Shown piece after piece: positions 1 through 10,270 of a DNA stretch of 64,000 nucleotides (the stretch's first letter is position 1; each line of letters begins with the position of its first letter). The notes under the pieces are model-generated. The model ran no database searches and was not told the origin of the DNA. It worked only from the letters and a program-made list of their open reading frames with translations. The translations under genes were made by a program, and so were the position numbers. The stretch comes from Ardenticatenales bacterium (GTDB lineage Bacteria > Chloroflexota > Anaerolineae > Promineifilales > Promineifilaceae): contig JACKBL010000002.1 in NCBI GenBank assembly GCA_020634515.1, forward strand, positions 744,001 to 808,000. The letters are read 5' to 3'.

Positions 1-227
1 GTAAGGAGAAAACGGAAGTTCCCCAGCAGCAATAAAGGGTGAACGTCAGTCTGGCAATGTCAATATGACTTTGCCTTTCTGTGGGTTTGGGCGACCCACT
101 CGTGCCTCTGTCTTCTGGCAGGGTGCGCCATCTTTCCCCGCCCTTTGTTTGGTCCGGCAGCCTGTAAGGGGGAATGCCGGCATTTCCTCAGCCCTAACCA
201 TACAACTTCATCAAAAGGAGCAGCGCG
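1..227. other. Intergenic leader without a recognisable gene
   Basis: No coding region is supportable here. The stretch contains one TGCCGGCA palindrome at 175-182 and ends in the ribosome binding site AAGGAG that serves the gene starting at 228. I see no tRNA, riboswitch or clear promoter. Confidence 0.5.
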
Positions 228-3047
228 ATGAAACAGTTGCGACTATTTGCTTTCGCCGCCCTACTGGTGGTGGTGATGTTTCTTGTGCCCGCGCCGTTGC
301 GTATGCAGGCCAGTCCTCTGTCGCCTGATCTGGCGCTCACGGCGCTCAGTTTTCAGTACTTCATGAACGATGGCGGCAATGGTTCGGGTTTCTACTATCT
401 GGCTGATGGGGGCACGTTCGTTGATGATGTGGGCACTGCCGGCATCTGGAACTTCAACCCGGACACCAATCGCTATTTCCTCTACTACAACACCGGCGCA
501 AACTGCGGTGCCCTCTCCCTCGGCACATATGACCCGGTGAGCACCCAGGTTCGCGGCATCCGTTCCTGCACGGATGGCTCTGGCGTATTAGGCGTCTGGT
601 TCGGCAGATTGCTGCCCGCTGAGCCAACCACCCGCGTTTCCATTCCCGCCCCGGCGATCCAGGGAAACAACCATGCCCGCGTTCCTTCCTTCGCGGCGGA
701 TGGGCGTTATGTCGCCTTCTTCTCTTGGGCCAGCAACCTGGTCAACTTTGACACGAATGGCTACACGGACATCTTCGTCTACGACCGCGTCAGGGGTTTG
801 ATCAGCCTGGTTTCCGTTAACAGCGACGAAATCCAGGCCAATGGCGCATCTTTCGATCCGGTCATGTCTACAGACGGACAGTTTGTGGCCTTTGAATCTG
901 GAGCCAACAACCTGGTCAGCGGCGACACCAACGGTTATCAGGATATCTTTGTGCGGGATCGCCAGTCGGGAACAACGAGCCGCGTTTCCATTGCCTCTGA
1001 TGGAACACAGGCGAATCACACTTCCCACGACACGGCGATTTCCGCGGACGGGCGGTACGTGGCCTTTATGTCGCTGGCGACCAACCTGGTAGCCGGCGAT
1101 ACCAATGGCGTCTACGATGCGTTTGTGCATGATCGCCTGGCCGGGCAGACCATCCGTGTGTCTGTCGCTTCCGACGGCGCCCAGGGGGATGCCCCGGCGC
1201 AAGAGGTGGCCATCTCCGCCGATGGGCATTTTGTCGCCTTTTCTTCCGCCGCCAACAACCTGGTTGTCGGCGATACCAACGACGATTACGACATTTTCGT
1301 ACGCGACCAGGAAACGGGTCAAACCACGCTGGTTTCCGTGGCTCTCAATGGAACCCCGGCTGGCGGCTCCTACCAACCCGCGCTCTCTGCCGATGGGCGC
1401 TATGTGGCGTTCCTGTCCGCCGCCGCCAATCTGGTCAGCGGCGATACCAATGGCTACGTGGACATTTTTGTGCGCGACCGCCAGACGGGTCAGACCAGCC
1501 GTGTATCCGTGGCGACAAATGGGACCCAGGCAAATAACGCTTCGTACCATCCGGCCATTTCCGCCGCTGGGCAGTATGTGACTTTTGACTCTGACGCCAG
1601 CAATCTGGTTGGCGGCGATGCCAATGGCGCGGGGGACGTGTTCATCCATGACCGGCAAACAGGCCAGACCAGCCGCGTCTCCGTCACCACTTTTGGCGTG
1701 GGCGGCAACGCCTATGCCGGCTGGCCCGCCGTCTCCGCGGATGGACGCTACGTGGCCTACTGGTCCGCGGCGACCAATCTGGTCAGCGGCGACACGAATG
1801 GCTTCGATGACGTTTTTGTCCGGGACCGGCAAACCGGCCAGACCAGCCGTGTTTCCACCGGCGGGACGGAGGCGGATCAGATATCCCGTATCGCCGTTAT
1901 CTCCGCTGATGGTCGTTACGTGGCCTTTACGTCTGATGCCGGCAATTTGGTTAACGGCGACACGAACGATGAAACCGACATTTTCGTTTACGACCGTCAG
2001 ACCCGACAAATCAGCCGCGTTTCCGTGGCCTCGGATGGTGCGCAGGCAAATGGAATCTCCCAATTGCCCGCTATCTCCGCCGATGGACGGTACGTTGCTT
2101 TTGTTTCCGCGGCCTCCAACCTGGTCATTGGCGACACCAATTGGTTCGATGTCTTTGTCCATGACCGGCAAACGGGACAGACCACCCTCGTTTCCGTGGC
2201 CTCGGATGGTACGCAGGCAAACGATTTGTCCACAGCTACAGCCATCTCTGGCGATGGACGGTACGTGGCTTTTGAATCCAAAGCCTCCAATCTGGTTCCC
2301 AATGACACCAATGGATGGGACGACATCTTCGTACACGACAGGCAGACCGGGCAGACTGTCCGCGTCTCTGTCGCTTCCGATGGGACGCAAGCGAACGGGA
2401 ACTCTGAAAAGCCGGCTATTTCCGCTGATGGGCGGTATGTCGCGTTTCAATCCTGGGCCACGAATCTGGTAGACAATGACAACAATGGCATCGGTGACGT
2501 TTTCGTCCACGACCGGCTAACGGGGGAAACCACGCGCGTCTCTGTGGCCTCGGACGGAACGGAAGCGAACAGCCTGGTTTATGCCCCCGCTATTTCTGGC
2601 AATGGGCAACTGGTGGCCTTTAACACGGACGCCAGCAACCTGGTTGACAACGACACCAATAACAAGGTGGACGTTTATGTACATGATCGGCAGACGGGGC
2701 AGACCAGCCGCATTTCCGTGACTTCGGATGGCGCGGAAGGGGATGATCATTCTCATGAGCCGGCCCTATCGTTTGATGGGCGGTATGTAGCATTTCAGTC
2801 CAATGCCACGAACCTCATTGATAACGACACCAATGGCGTCTATGACGTCTTTGTCCATGATCGGCAGACGGGCCAGACTATCCGCGTTTCCCTGACTTAT
2901 GGCGGAACAGAAGCAAATGGCGACAGCGTCTTATCATCGATCTCCGCCGATGGGCGTTACGTGGCCTTCACTTCCTTTGCCTCCAATCTGGTCCGCGGCG
3001 ACTTCAATGGTTACTTTGACATCTTCGTGCGCGACCGCGGCGAGTAA
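228..3047 (+). CDS. Exported PD40/TolB-like beta-propeller repeat protein
   Basis: A 939-residue secreted protein. It opens with a signal peptide (KQLR, then a hydrophobic core to about residue 25), preceded by AAGGAG at a good distance, which fixes the ATG. From about residue 145 to the end there are 14 repeats of roughly 56 residues, each with a core like ISADGRYVAF, then NLVxGDTNG, DIFVHDRQTG and RVSVASDGTQAN. The DGRYVAF core is the PD40 (WD40-like, TolB) blade. The recurring DTNGxxD loop resembles calcium-binding loops. Fourteen blades would fit two seven-bladed propellers (inference). Residues 30-140 are a different, non-repeated domain containing cysteines. The high identity between repeats leaves long open frames on the other strand; these are shadows. 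Binding partner is unknown; a cell-surface or secreted binding role is likely. Confidence 0.85.
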   Translation: MKQLRLFAFAALLVVVMFLVPAPLRMQASPLSPDLALTALSFQYFMNDGGNGSGFYYLADGGTFVDDVGTAGIWNFNPDTNRYFLYYNTGANCGALSLGTYDPVSTQVRGIRSCTDGSGVLGVWFGRLLPAEPTTRVSIPAPAIQGNNHARVPSFAADGRYVAFFSWASNLVNFDTNGYTDIFVYDRVRGLISLVSVNSDEIQANGASFDPVMSTDGQFVAFESGANNLVSGDTNGYQDIFVRDRQSGTTSRVSIASDGTQANHTSHDTAISADGRYVAFMSLATNLVAGDTNGVYDAFVHDRLAGQTIRVSVASDGAQGDAPAQEVAISADGHFVAFSSAANNLVVGDTNDDYDIFVRDQETGQTTLVSVALNGTPAGGSYQPALSADGRYVAFLSAAANLVSGDTNGYVDIFVRDRQTGQTSRVSVATNGTQANNASYHPAISAAGQYVTFDSDASNLVGGDANGAGDVFIHDRQTGQTSRVSVTTFGVGGNAYAGWPAVSADGRYVAYWSAATNLVSGDTNGFDDVFVRDRQTGQTSRVSTGGTEADQISRIAVISADGRYVAFTSDAGNLVNGDTNDETDIFVYDRQTRQISRVSVASDGAQANGISQLPAISADGRYVAFVSAASNLVIGDTNWFDVFVHDRQTGQTTLVSVASDGTQANDLSTATAISGDGRYVAFESKASNLVPNDTNGWDDIFVHDRQTGQTVRVSVASDGTQANGNSEKPAISADGRYVAFQSWATNLVDNDNNGIGDVFVHDRLTGETTRVSVASDGTEANSLVYAPAISGNGQLVAFNTDASNLVDNDTNNKVDVYVHDRQTGQTSRISVTSDGAEGDDHSHEPALSFDGRYVAFQSNATNLIDNDTNGVYDVFVHDRQTGQTIRVSLTYGGTEANGDSVLSSISADGRYVAFTSFASNLVRGDFNGYFDIFVRDRGE

Positions 3048-3188
3048 GGAACTGAACTTTCGAGAGTAGCAAGGGGGGGGGCATTTTGCATTTCGCGTAG
3101 ACAGTGGCCGCGCCAAAGAACATTGTCGCGGCCGTCAAGACCAGGAATCGATGAGGTACATGGCTGCAAAGGGTAGGAGGATTTCATC

Positions 3189-3536
3189 ATGAAACGTCAT
3201 CCGGCTGTTACAGTGACGTGGGTGTTTATCGCCGCGGTTTTTCTGGTTTTCGCGGGAACGCGCCTCAGTCGCGCTCAGGGCCGCACGAGCGCGGACGCAG
3301 TGAAAGCGATGACCGCGCCGGGCGCGTGGGTTCCCTTTGTTTACAACCTCCAGACCTCCAGATGGGGGGTTGACGACGGCCCCTACCCTATGGTAGACTA
3401 TCCTCTGCTTGTCAGCCTTTTGCCGGCAAGCCCATCACAAATTCAGGATTTAGGAAGCATGATGAACTATCACTTGCAAAGCATCAATGGGCGTGTTCGT
3501 GGGGATGCCTCCCCAACATGCCCGCGTGCCTGCTGA
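3189..3536 (+). CDS. Small secreted protein of unknown function
   Basis: A 115-residue product with a clear signal peptide (MKRHPA, hydrophobic stretch, likely cleavage after SRAQ near residue 30) and a strong AGGAGG ribosome binding site before the ATG. The mature part is only about 85 residues and includes two cysteines near the C terminus. I do not recognise a family. It could be a complete small exported protein or the N-terminal remnant of a longer one, since it stops just before a pair of terminators. It follows the PD40 gene on the same strand after about 140 bases that include a GGCCGCG/CGCGGCC hairpin. Confidence 0.55.
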   Translation: MKRHPAVTVTWVFIAAVFLVFAGTRLSRAQGRTSADAVKAMTAPGAWVPFVYNLQTSRWGVDDGPYPMVDYPLLVSLLPASPSQIQDLGSMMNYHLQSINGRVRGDASPTCPRAC

Positions 3537-3562
3537 GTGATTAGAACACCAGTTCGCTAATC

Positions 3563-3597
3563 AAAGCCGCAGGCGCGTCCCGCCTGTGGCTTTTTTG
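3563..3597 (+). terminator. Rho-independent terminator 1
   Basis: AGCCGCAGGCG pairs with CGCCTGTGGCT around a short loop and is followed by six T residues. It lies just after the small secreted protein. Confidence 0.8.
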
Positions 3598-3640
3598 TTG
3601 CTGTTTACGCAATTCCTGCCGGGTGATCCCACCCGTCCGC

Positions 3641-3682
3641 CAAACAGCCACAGGCGTTCCGTCTATGGCTGTTTTTGTTTTT
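3641..3682 (+). terminator. Rho-independent terminator 2, similar to the first
   Basis: AACAGCCACAG pairs imperfectly with CTATGGCTGTT and runs into a T-rich tract. Stem and tail resemble the terminator about 75 bases upstream, so this looks like a tandem duplicate. It lies about 100 bases before the ABC exporter genes and argues against starting that gene further upstream. Confidence 0.6.
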
Positions 3683-3777
3683 CGGCGCGGCATTGTCGAC
3701 ACAGGATGTCGGTGAGGATCGCCAAAGTCGTCGGCCAGCGGTTTCCCGTCTGGCCGGCAAACACCGGAGGAATAGTC

Positions 3778-5526
3778 GTGAAACTTCCTGTCAGACAATA
3801 CTTCTTGCTCCTGGCCCGATACCTGCGCCCGCAGCGGCGCAAGGTAACGCTTCTGGCCCTGTTTCTCTTCAGCGGCATTGGCTTGCAACTTATCAGCCCG
3901 CAGATTGTGCGCGCTTTCATTGACGAGGCGCAGGCGGGTGGCGCGACGGCGGCCCTCACGCGCACGGGCGCGCTTTTCTTGCTTGTGACGATCATCAACC
4001 AGATTCTGCGCACGTTGTCTGCTTACTTCACGGAAGACGTGAAGTGGCAGGCCACCAACCTGCTGCGCAACGACGTGTCCGCCCACTGCTTGCAGTTGGA
4101 CATGGCCTTTCACAACGAGAACACGCCGGGCACAATGATTGAGCGCATTGACGGCGACGTGACGGAGTTGTCTAACTTCTTCTCGCAGTTTGTCTTGCGC
4201 GTGCTGGGCAATGGGATTCTCCTGGTGGGTATCCTGGTCTTTTTGCTGCGCGAAAGCTGGGTGATCGGCCTGTCGTTCGGTCTGCTGTGCGTGATCATGA
4301 TGCTGGTGCTGAGCAAGACGGTGAGCTTTGGCGTGCCGTTTTGGGAGGCGCGTCGGGAGGCTATCTCGCGGATGTTCGGTCACATTGAGGAGTGGTTGGG
4401 CGGCACGGAAGATATTCGCGCCAATGGGGCGGTTGCTTATGTGATTCAGCAACTACAGCGGGCGAATTATCTGGTGTATGCGGCGTCGCGGAAGGCGTTT
4501 TATGCCGGCAATCTCACCTGGGGCAGCACCGGTCTTATGTTCGCCATCAGCAACGCCCTGGCCCTCGGCCTTGGCGCCTACCTCTTCCTGCGCGGCAGCG
4601 TCACCATCGGCACCGTCTACCTCATCCTGCAATACAGCAACGCCTTGCAACGTCCCCTGGAGCAACTCGCCCACGAACTCCAGGACCTGCAATCCGCCGC
4701 TGCCAGCATCCACCGTATTGAGCAGTTGTTCGCCATCCAGCCGACCGTGCAGGAGATCGCCCATCCCCGCGATTTGCCGGCAGGTCCCCTCTCCGTCACC
4801 TTTGCCAGCGTCACCTTCGGCTACGTGCCCGACGAACCCGTCCTGCGCGACGTTAGCTTTTGCCTGGAACCAGGTCAGGTCATGGGGTTGCTGGGGCGCA
4901 CCGGCAGCGGCAAAACCACGATCACCCGTCTTCTGTTTCGCTTCCACGACCCCAACCTGGGAACCGTGTGCCTGGGCGAGGAAGACCTGCGCCAGGTCCG
5001 TTTGGGCGACGTGCGCCAGGGCGTGGGCATGGTCACGCAGGAAGTGCAGCTCTTCCAGGCCAGCGTACGCGACAACCTGACTTTCTTTGATTCCGCCATT
5101 CCTGACGCGGACATCATCGAAGCCCTGCACATCCTGGGTCTGGATCAATGGTATGCCTCATTGCCGCGCGGACTGGACACGCGGCTGGCGGCGGGCGGGC
5201 GCGGCCTTTCCGCCGGCGAAGCGCAGCTTCTCGCCTTCACCCGCGTCTTCCTGAAAAACCCCGGCCTCGTCATCCTCGACGAAGCCTCATCTCGTCTCGA
5301 TCCTGTCACGGAGCAGTTGATTGAGCGGGCTATCGACCGCCTGCTCTACAACCGCACCGCCATCATCGTCGCCCATCGCCTGGCTACCGTCCAGCGCGCC
5401 GACGACATCCTGATTCTGGAAAATGGCCGCGTGATGGAGTACGGTCCCCGCGTACTCCTGGCGGCGGATGCCGGTTCCCGCTTCGCGCACCTGCTGCGAA
5501 CGGGACTGGAAGAGGTATTGGCATGA
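3778..5526 (+). CDS. ABC exporter half-transporter, subunit A
   Basis: A 582-residue type IV (multidrug/lipid exporter) half-transporter with an N-terminal six-helix membrane domain (about 1-320) and a C-terminal ATPase domain. I place the start at GTG 3778 because GGAGGA lies six bases before it; a longer in-frame opening would run back through two terminators. ATPase motifs: Walker A GRTGSGKT near 372, signature LSAGE near 477 (instead of LSGGQ), Walker B ILDEAS near 500, and H-loop VAHR near 532. The next gene overlaps its stop (ATGA), so the two are translated together and probably form a heterodimer. The non-canonical signature here pairs with the aspartate-bearing Walker B of the partner, giving one degenerate ATP site. 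Substrate cannot be told. Confidence 0.9.
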   Translation: MKLPVRQYFLLLARYLRPQRRKVTLLALFLFSGIGLQLISPQIVRAFIDEAQAGGATAALTRTGALFLLVTIINQILRTLSAYFTEDVKWQATNLLRNDVSAHCLQLDMAFHNENTPGTMIERIDGDVTELSNFFSQFVLRVLGNGILLVGILVFLLRESWVIGLSFGLLCVIMMLVLSKTVSFGVPFWEARREAISRMFGHIEEWLGGTEDIRANGAVAYVIQQLQRANYLVYAASRKAFYAGNLTWGSTGLMFAISNALALGLGAYLFLRGSVTIGTVYLILQYSNALQRPLEQLAHELQDLQSAAASIHRIEQLFAIQPTVQEIAHPRDLPAGPLSVTFASVTFGYVPDEPVLRDVSFCLEPGQVMGLLGRTGSGKTTITRLLFRFHDPNLGTVCLGEEDLRQVRLGDVRQGVGMVTQEVQLFQASVRDNLTFFDSAIPDADIIEALHILGLDQWYASLPRGLDTRLAAGGRGLSAGEAQLLAFTRVFLKNPGLVILDEASSRLDPVTEQLIERAIDRLLYNRTAIIVAHRLATVQRADDILILENGRVMEYGPRVLLAADAGSRFAHLLRTGLEEVLA

Positions 5527-7304
5527 AACCATTAACCACGTGGGAGGCCACACGTAAATTGATAGGATTGCGCCCCGGGCTGTTCGCGGTGAACGCGCTG
5601 GCCTGGGGCCTCGTCCACACGGCGTCCTTGCTGCCTGGCCTCGTCATTCGCCAGGTGCTTGATCGCCTGACGGGAGAAGCGCCCGTCAGTTGGGGGCTGT
5701 GGACCTTGATCGCCCTGATCGTAGGCATTGGCGCGGGGCGCTTCGTTCTCCTGCTCCTGGGTTTGACGACCTACATGCCGTTTCGCTTCACGATGGAGGG
5801 CGTGCTGCGTCTGAATCTGCTGCGCCACATCCTGCGGCGACCCGGCGCGGCGGCGCTGCCCAACTCACCGGGCGAAGCCGTCAGCCGTTTTCGCGGTGAC
5901 GTGGACCGCCTCATGTTCTTCGTCTCGGACTGGATGGTAGACCTGCTGGGCCTGGGCTTGAGCGCGCTCATTGGCCTGGCCGTGCTGTTCCGCGTCAATG
6001 CGCGCATTGCCGCGGCCATCATCGCGCCGTTGGCCGTGGTCGTCATCGTCACCAACCTGATGCGCAAGCAATTGGAAGCGTACCGTGCCGCCAATCGCAA
6101 GGCCACCGGGCGCGTCACCGGTTTTATCGGCGAGACCTATGGCGCGGTGCAGGCCGTCAAGGTTGCCAACGCCCACGACGGCATCAACCGGCACTTCGCC
6201 GCCCTGAATGAGAAGCGGCGAGATGCGGCGCTCAAGGATACGCTGTTCAGCCAGCTTCTGAACACGGCCTTTCAGAGTACGATTGAGATCAGCTTGGGCA
6301 TCATCTTGCTCATGGCCGGGCAAACGATTGGCCGCGGCAGTTTCACCATTGGCGATTTTGCCCTGTTTGTGGCTTACCTCTGGCCGGTGACGGATGGCCT
6401 TTCCTATCTGGGCCAACTGCTGGCGGTGCAGAAGCAGACGAACGTCTCGTTGGCGCGCATGGATGCGCTGCTGCAAGATGCGCCGCGCGACGCGGTGGTG
6501 CAGCCGATTGACGTGCCGCTGCGGGATGCGTTTCCGCCGCTGCCACCGCCGCCGCGCGGTCAGGCGGGGCGGCTGCAAAGGCTGGAGGTGCGCGGCCTGA
6601 CATACCACCACCCGCACACGAGCAAGGGTATCGCGGACATCAATCTGTCACTGCCGCGCGGCTCTTTTACGGTGGTCACGGGGCGGATTGGCGCGGGTAA
6701 GACGACGCTGTTGCGGGTTCTGCTCGGTTTGCTGCCCTTGGATGCGGGAGAGGTGCGTTGGAATGGCGCGGAGATCGTGGAGCGGGATGCGTTCTTTACG
6801 CCGCCGCGCGCGGCTTACACAGGGCAGGTTCCGCGCCTGTTTAGCAATACGTTGCAGCAAAATATCCTCATGGGGCTGCCGGATGCGCACGCGGATGTGC
6901 CGGCATCTATCCACAGCGCCGTAATGGAGAAAGACCTGCTCAACCTGGAAGACGGCCTGGACACCATGGTCGGGCCGCGCGGCGTCAAACTCTCCGGCGG
7001 CCAGATACAACGCACCGCCGCCGCGCGCATGTTCGCGCGCGAACCCGACCTCTACGTCTTTGACGACCTCTCCAGTGCCCTGGACGTAGAGACGGAACGG
7101 CTGCTCTGGGAACGACTGTTTCAGCGCACGGGGCGGGCCAACGGGCACGCGCCTACCTGCCTCGTCGTCTCGCATCGGCGCGCGGCACTGCGTCGCGCCG
7201 ACCACATCGTCGTCCTCAAGGATGGCCGCATCGAAGATGAAGGGACGTTGGATGAACTGTTGCTTCGCTGCCGCGAGATGCAGCACCTCTGGCATGGACA
7301 CTAA
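5523..7304 (+). CDS. ABC exporter half-transporter, subunit B
   Basis: A 593-residue partner of the preceding half-transporter, overlapping it by four bases. It has the same plan: six membrane helices (about 15-310), then an ATPase domain. Walker A is GRIGAGKTT near 387, signature LSGGQ near 490, and Walker B is VFDDLSS near 511, with aspartate where the catalytic glutamate is expected. The H-loop histidine in VSHRR near 550 is present. In known heterodimeric exporters (TM287/288 type) this substitution marks the degenerate site, so the pair fits that architecture. The linker before the ATPase domain is proline-rich (PPLPPPPR). A short repeat element follows the stop almost at once. Confidence 0.9.
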   Translation: MKPLTTWEATRKLIGLRPGLFAVNALAWGLVHTASLLPGLVIRQVLDRLTGEAPVSWGLWTLIALIVGIGAGRFVLLLLGLTTYMPFRFTMEGVLRLNLLRHILRRPGAAALPNSPGEAVSRFRGDVDRLMFFVSDWMVDLLGLGLSALIGLAVLFRVNARIAAAIIAPLAVVVIVTNLMRKQLEAYRAANRKATGRVTGFIGETYGAVQAVKVANAHDGINRHFAALNEKRRDAALKDTLFSQLLNTAFQSTIEISLGIILLMAGQTIGRGSFTIGDFALFVAYLWPVTDGLSYLGQLLAVQKQTNVSLARMDALLQDAPRDAVVQPIDVPLRDAFPPLPPPPRGQAGRLQRLEVRGLTYHHPHTSKGIADINLSLPRGSFTVVTGRIGAGKTTLLRVLLGLLPLDAGEVRWNGAEIVERDAFFTPPRAAYTGQVPRLFSNTLQQNILMGLPDAHADVPASIHSAVMEKDLLNLEDGLDTMVGPRGVKLSGGQIQRTAAARMFAREPDLYVFDDLSSALDVETERLLWERLFQRTGRANGHAPTCLVVSHRRAALRRADHIVVLKDGRIEDEGTLDELLLRCREMQHLWHGH

Positions 7305-7307
7305 ATA

Positions 7308-7379
7308 GTCACTGAAAAAACCGGGTTTTTCCATTGTTCATGTGTAAAAACCCGGTTTTTGGCCTTTTTTCAGTAGAAT
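7308..7379. repeat. Short MITE-like element, copy 1 (internally deleted)
   Basis: About 72 bases starting CACTGAAAAAACCGGG and ending TTTTTTCAGTAG, with inner AAACCGGGTTT/AAACCCGGTTT arms. It lacks about 25 central bases present in the copies at 23807, 26683 and 59155. No target duplication is visible here. It sits directly after the ABC exporter stop codon and could also act as a terminator. Confidence 0.75.
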
Positions 7380-7410
7380 CAAGAATGAACCAATCTTCCG
7401 CCGAACATCC

Positions 7411-7439
7411 TTGACATTTAGATTCTGTCGGCACATACT
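7411..7439 (+). promoter_or_regulatory. Candidate sigma-70 promoter for the beta-helix gene
   Basis: TTGACA at 7411 is a perfect -35 box. It is followed after 17 bases by CATACT, a four-of-six match to the -10 box. It would give a leader of roughly 140 bases before the start at 7587. Sequence match only. Confidence 0.4.
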
Positions 7440-7586
7440 TTTAGCATAAGGTCAGGGTGGGAGCCAGGGAGGTCGCCACTAAAAGCTCACGTTCACGCCA
7501 CAATTTACCGCATGGGGGCGACGCGCCATTCCGCCTATTCGCGCACGACAAAGCCGCGCGCTACGGGTAAATTAGGAGAAAGACTC

Positions 7587-9602
7587 ATGAAACGCGCTCT
7601 GTCAATTTCAATGGTTCTTTGTGTTTTCGGCAGCGTGGTTTTGGTGATGATGCTGTCTGTCCTTCCCGCGCAGGCGAATCCCACGGTACGCTACGTGGCG
7701 CCAGGGGGCAACTGCGGGGGACCGCCGAACTGCTACGCCAGTATCCAGGCGGCGATTGATGCCGCCGTGAATGGGGATGAGGTTCGTGTGGCTGCCGGCA
7801 TTTACTCATCCGTCAGCAGCGGGCAAGGCATCACAGCCGTTGTTCGCCTGGCGAACAAAAAGATCATCCTGCGCGGGGGGTATGCCATCTCTGATTGGAA
7901 CCAGTCTCAGCCAGAGAACAACCCGACGGTTATTGACGCCAACGGCAATGGCGTTGGCCTATTCATCAATTACCAGGCGGACATAGGCGTTGGCGCGATT
8001 GTCGTGGATGGCTTCTCCATTACGGAAGGCAGCGCCACGCTGAGCGGCGCGGGAACGGACTCCGGCGGTGGCATTTTCATTGACCACACGACGCATGTGT
8101 TCGTTACTGTGCAAAACTGTGAAATCTATGGAAATGTGGCGGAAGACGGGAGCGGTGCCGGCATTTGGACAACCCGCAGCGATTCACTACACATCCTGGA
8201 TAATGAAATCCATGATAACGCAGGCTCCGCCGTCGTCGTCACCTATGGAGACTACACCGTCGTCACCGGTAATACCATCACCAACAACGCCGGCGACGGC
8301 CTCTCGGTGATTTCCGATCTGGGCGGCGTGGAGATTAGCGGCAACGAGGTGATGGGCAATCAAGGATCGGGCATCAACGTCAACACCGTGTTGGGTGGTT
8401 CGCTGACGAATAATATCGTCACCGACAATCACACGACGGGCGGAGGAGGCGGACTGGACATTGCCGGAGCCGTGGACGATTTGATCATCAGCAACAACAC
8501 AATCCGGGAAAACTCGGCCTTACAGGGCGGCGGCATTGACATCAGCGGTTCCGTGGCGGAAATCAGGAATAATTTGATTGAAGCGAATGGGACAACGCCT
8601 GTCAGCAATGGGGGCGGGGGGGTGTACGTTGATGCCGGCAGCACCGGCGCTTACATCCTCGTTGCCCACAATCACATTCTCAACAACACTTCCACCAACC
8701 AGGGCGGCGGGCTGCTCATCCTCGGCGAAGTTGACGTCATCGGCAACACGATAACGGGCAACACGGCCTCTTCGGGCGGGGGCATGATCGCCACGGCTAA
8801 AGGCAAGATCAGCAACAACCTGATCAGCGAGAATACGGCCCAAAGTGGCGGTGGCATCCGCACCGTCAATGCGGTGGGTCTGCTGCTGGAGCGGAACCGG
8901 CTGATTGATAACCACGCCACCAACGGCGCGGGGGGTGGCATGAATCTGTGGGGTGGTTTCTTCATGGATGTGACCCTGGAGGGGAACCAGGTGCTGTCCA
9001 ATACGGCGACGACGAAGGGAGGCGGTATCTATCTGGAATGTCCGGCGAACGTTGACCCGGTAGATATGGCCAATACCGTTCTGGCGCATAATGTTGCCGC
9101 TGCCGGCAGTGGTCTCTATGCGACCGGCTGCGCGGCCAACATGGCTTACAGCACGGTGTCGTCGAACCGGGATGCGGGGGGGGATGGTGTGGGGTTTTAT
9201 TTGCGTGACCCCTATGCCGGCACAGCATCCTACGTGATTGAGAACGCGATCCTCACCCAGCAGACCATCGGCATTTACGTGGAAAGCGGCCACGCCTACC
9301 TGGAGGCCACCTTCTGGGGCGCCGACGCCTGGAGCAATGACGCCAATACCGGTGGACCGGGGATGATTGACCCCGGTTTGCATCAATATCAAGGCGACCC
9401 CGCCTTTGTCGATCCGCAAAGGGGCGATTACCATATCCGCAGCGCCTCTCCTGTCATTGACAAAGGTATTGACACCTGGAGCGCAGTGGATATGGACGGA
9501 CAAATCCGTCACGCGGGCGAGACGGATATGGGGGCCGATGAGTATGGACAGCTTGTGCCGGTTTATCTGCCCGCCATGTGGAAGGTGGGTACGTCGGAGT
9601 GA
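7587..9602 (+). CDS. Secreted right-handed beta-helix repeat protein
   Basis: A 671-residue exported protein. The start at ATG 7587 follows TTAGGAGAAAGA and begins a typical signal peptide ending ..LPAQA near residue 29; a longer frame to 7512 would hide the signal. The body is built of parallel beta-helix repeats rich in asparagine and glycine (ISNNTI, ITGNTAS, GGGIY, ISENTAQSGGGI), as in pectate-lyase-like and polymorphic outer-membrane proteins. The C-terminal part has the hallmark VIDKG..DMDGQIRH..DMGADEY seen in such repeat proteins of Chloroflexota, and ends with VYLPA, a motif I also see near the end of another secreted protein in this window. Likely cell-surface carbohydrate binding or adhesion; no catalytic residues could be assigned. 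The next gene starts two bases after the stop. Confidence 0.85.
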   Translation: MKRALSISMVLCVFGSVVLVMMLSVLPAQANPTVRYVAPGGNCGGPPNCYASIQAAIDAAVNGDEVRVAAGIYSSVSSGQGITAVVRLANKKIILRGGYAISDWNQSQPENNPTVIDANGNGVGLFINYQADIGVGAIVVDGFSITEGSATLSGAGTDSGGGIFIDHTTHVFVTVQNCEIYGNVAEDGSGAGIWTTRSDSLHILDNEIHDNAGSAVVVTYGDYTVVTGNTITNNAGDGLSVISDLGGVEISGNEVMGNQGSGINVNTVLGGSLTNNIVTDNHTTGGGGGLDIAGAVDDLIISNNTIRENSALQGGGIDISGSVAEIRNNLIEANGTTPVSNGGGGVYVDAGSTGAYILVAHNHILNNTSTNQGGGLLILGEVDVIGNTITGNTASSGGGMIATAKGKISNNLISENTAQSGGGIRTVNAVGLLLERNRLIDNHATNGAGGGMNLWGGFFMDVTLEGNQVLSNTATTKGGGIYLECPANVDPVDMANTVLAHNVAAAGSGLYATGCAANMAYSTVSSNRDAGGDGVGFYLRDPYAGTASYVIENAILTQQTIGIYVESGHAYLEATFWGADAWSNDANTGGPGMIDPGLHQYQGDPAFVDPQRGDYHIRSASPVIDKGIDTWSAVDMDGQIRHAGETDMGADEYGQLVPVYLPAMWKVGTSE

Positions 9603-9604
9603 AG

Positions 9605-10207
9605 ATGTCGAATATCACCGTTGTTAACGTCGGCTACCGTTCGACCAATTATTGGGTTGTCAGCGCGGGCACATCTCGCCTGCTGGTGGACATCGGTTGG
9701 CCGGGCAGCATGGGCGAGATGCGCGCCAACCTGAAGCGCATGGATGTGCCCATCAGCGAGCTGCGGTACGCGCTGGCAACCCATTATCACATTGACCACG
9801 CTGGAGTGGGGCAGGAGATGAAGCAGGCGGGCGTGCCGCTGCTGGTGATGGATGTGCAGGTGGCGGCGATTCCGCAAATGAGGCAGTGGACCAAGCCGCA
9901 TGACCATTACGTGGACATCACCATGCACGACAATGTGACTATTTCCTGCGCGGAGAGCCGGGCGCTGTTGGCGCGTATGGGCATTGCCGGGGAAATCCTG
10001 CACACGCCCGGCCATTCTGATGATAGTGTTTGCCTGCTGCTGGACGAGGGGGCTGTTTTTACGGGAGACCTGACGTGGCCGGCGTTCGTTGGCGCGGAGA
10101 GTCGGGAGATGGTGCTGGCGAGTTGGCAACTGTTCCGCCGGCGTGGTGTGGGGATGGTTTATCCCGGACACGGTCCGGCGCGGCCAATTGAGTCGTTTCT
10201 GGTGTGA
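9605..10207 (+). CDS. Metallo-beta-lactamase-fold hydrolase
   Basis: A 200-residue cytoplasmic hydrolase of the metallo-beta-lactamase superfamily. The metal motif HYHIDHAG (HxHxDH) is near residue 61, a second histidine lies in TPGHSDDS near 138, and the later aspartate in FTGDLTW near 156. A final histidine is in PGHGP near the end. The start at ATG 9605, two bases after the upstream stop and with GGAG before it, is preferred over a slightly longer frame that overlaps the upstream gene. Closest general types are glyoxalase II-like or RNase-Z-unrelated small hydrolases; the substrate is not evident. It is probably co-transcribed with the secreted protein upstream. Confidence 0.85.
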   Translation: MSNITVVNVGYRSTNYWVVSAGTSRLLVDIGWPGSMGEMRANLKRMDVPISELRYALATHYHIDHAGVGQEMKQAGVPLLVMDVQVAAIPQMRQWTKPHDHYVDITMHDNVTISCAESRALLARMGIAGEILHTPGHSDDSVCLLLDEGAVFTGDLTWPAFVGAESREMVLASWQLFRRRGVGMVYPGHGPARPIESFLV

Positions 10208-10270
10208 GGGGGGTGAGGGGAAAATGCCGGCATTTTTGCGATTTACCCGATCCACCATACAATTCCCCCC

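Noticed and set aside
588..2510. Long minus-strand open frame opposite the PD40 protein
   Set aside because: It mirrors the repeats of the real plus-strand gene, has no start signal and no known motif; repeat structure keeps the frame open.
3586..3777. N-terminal extension of ABC subunit A
   Set aside because: It would be read through two terminator hairpins and has no ribosome binding site; GTG 3778 has a good one.
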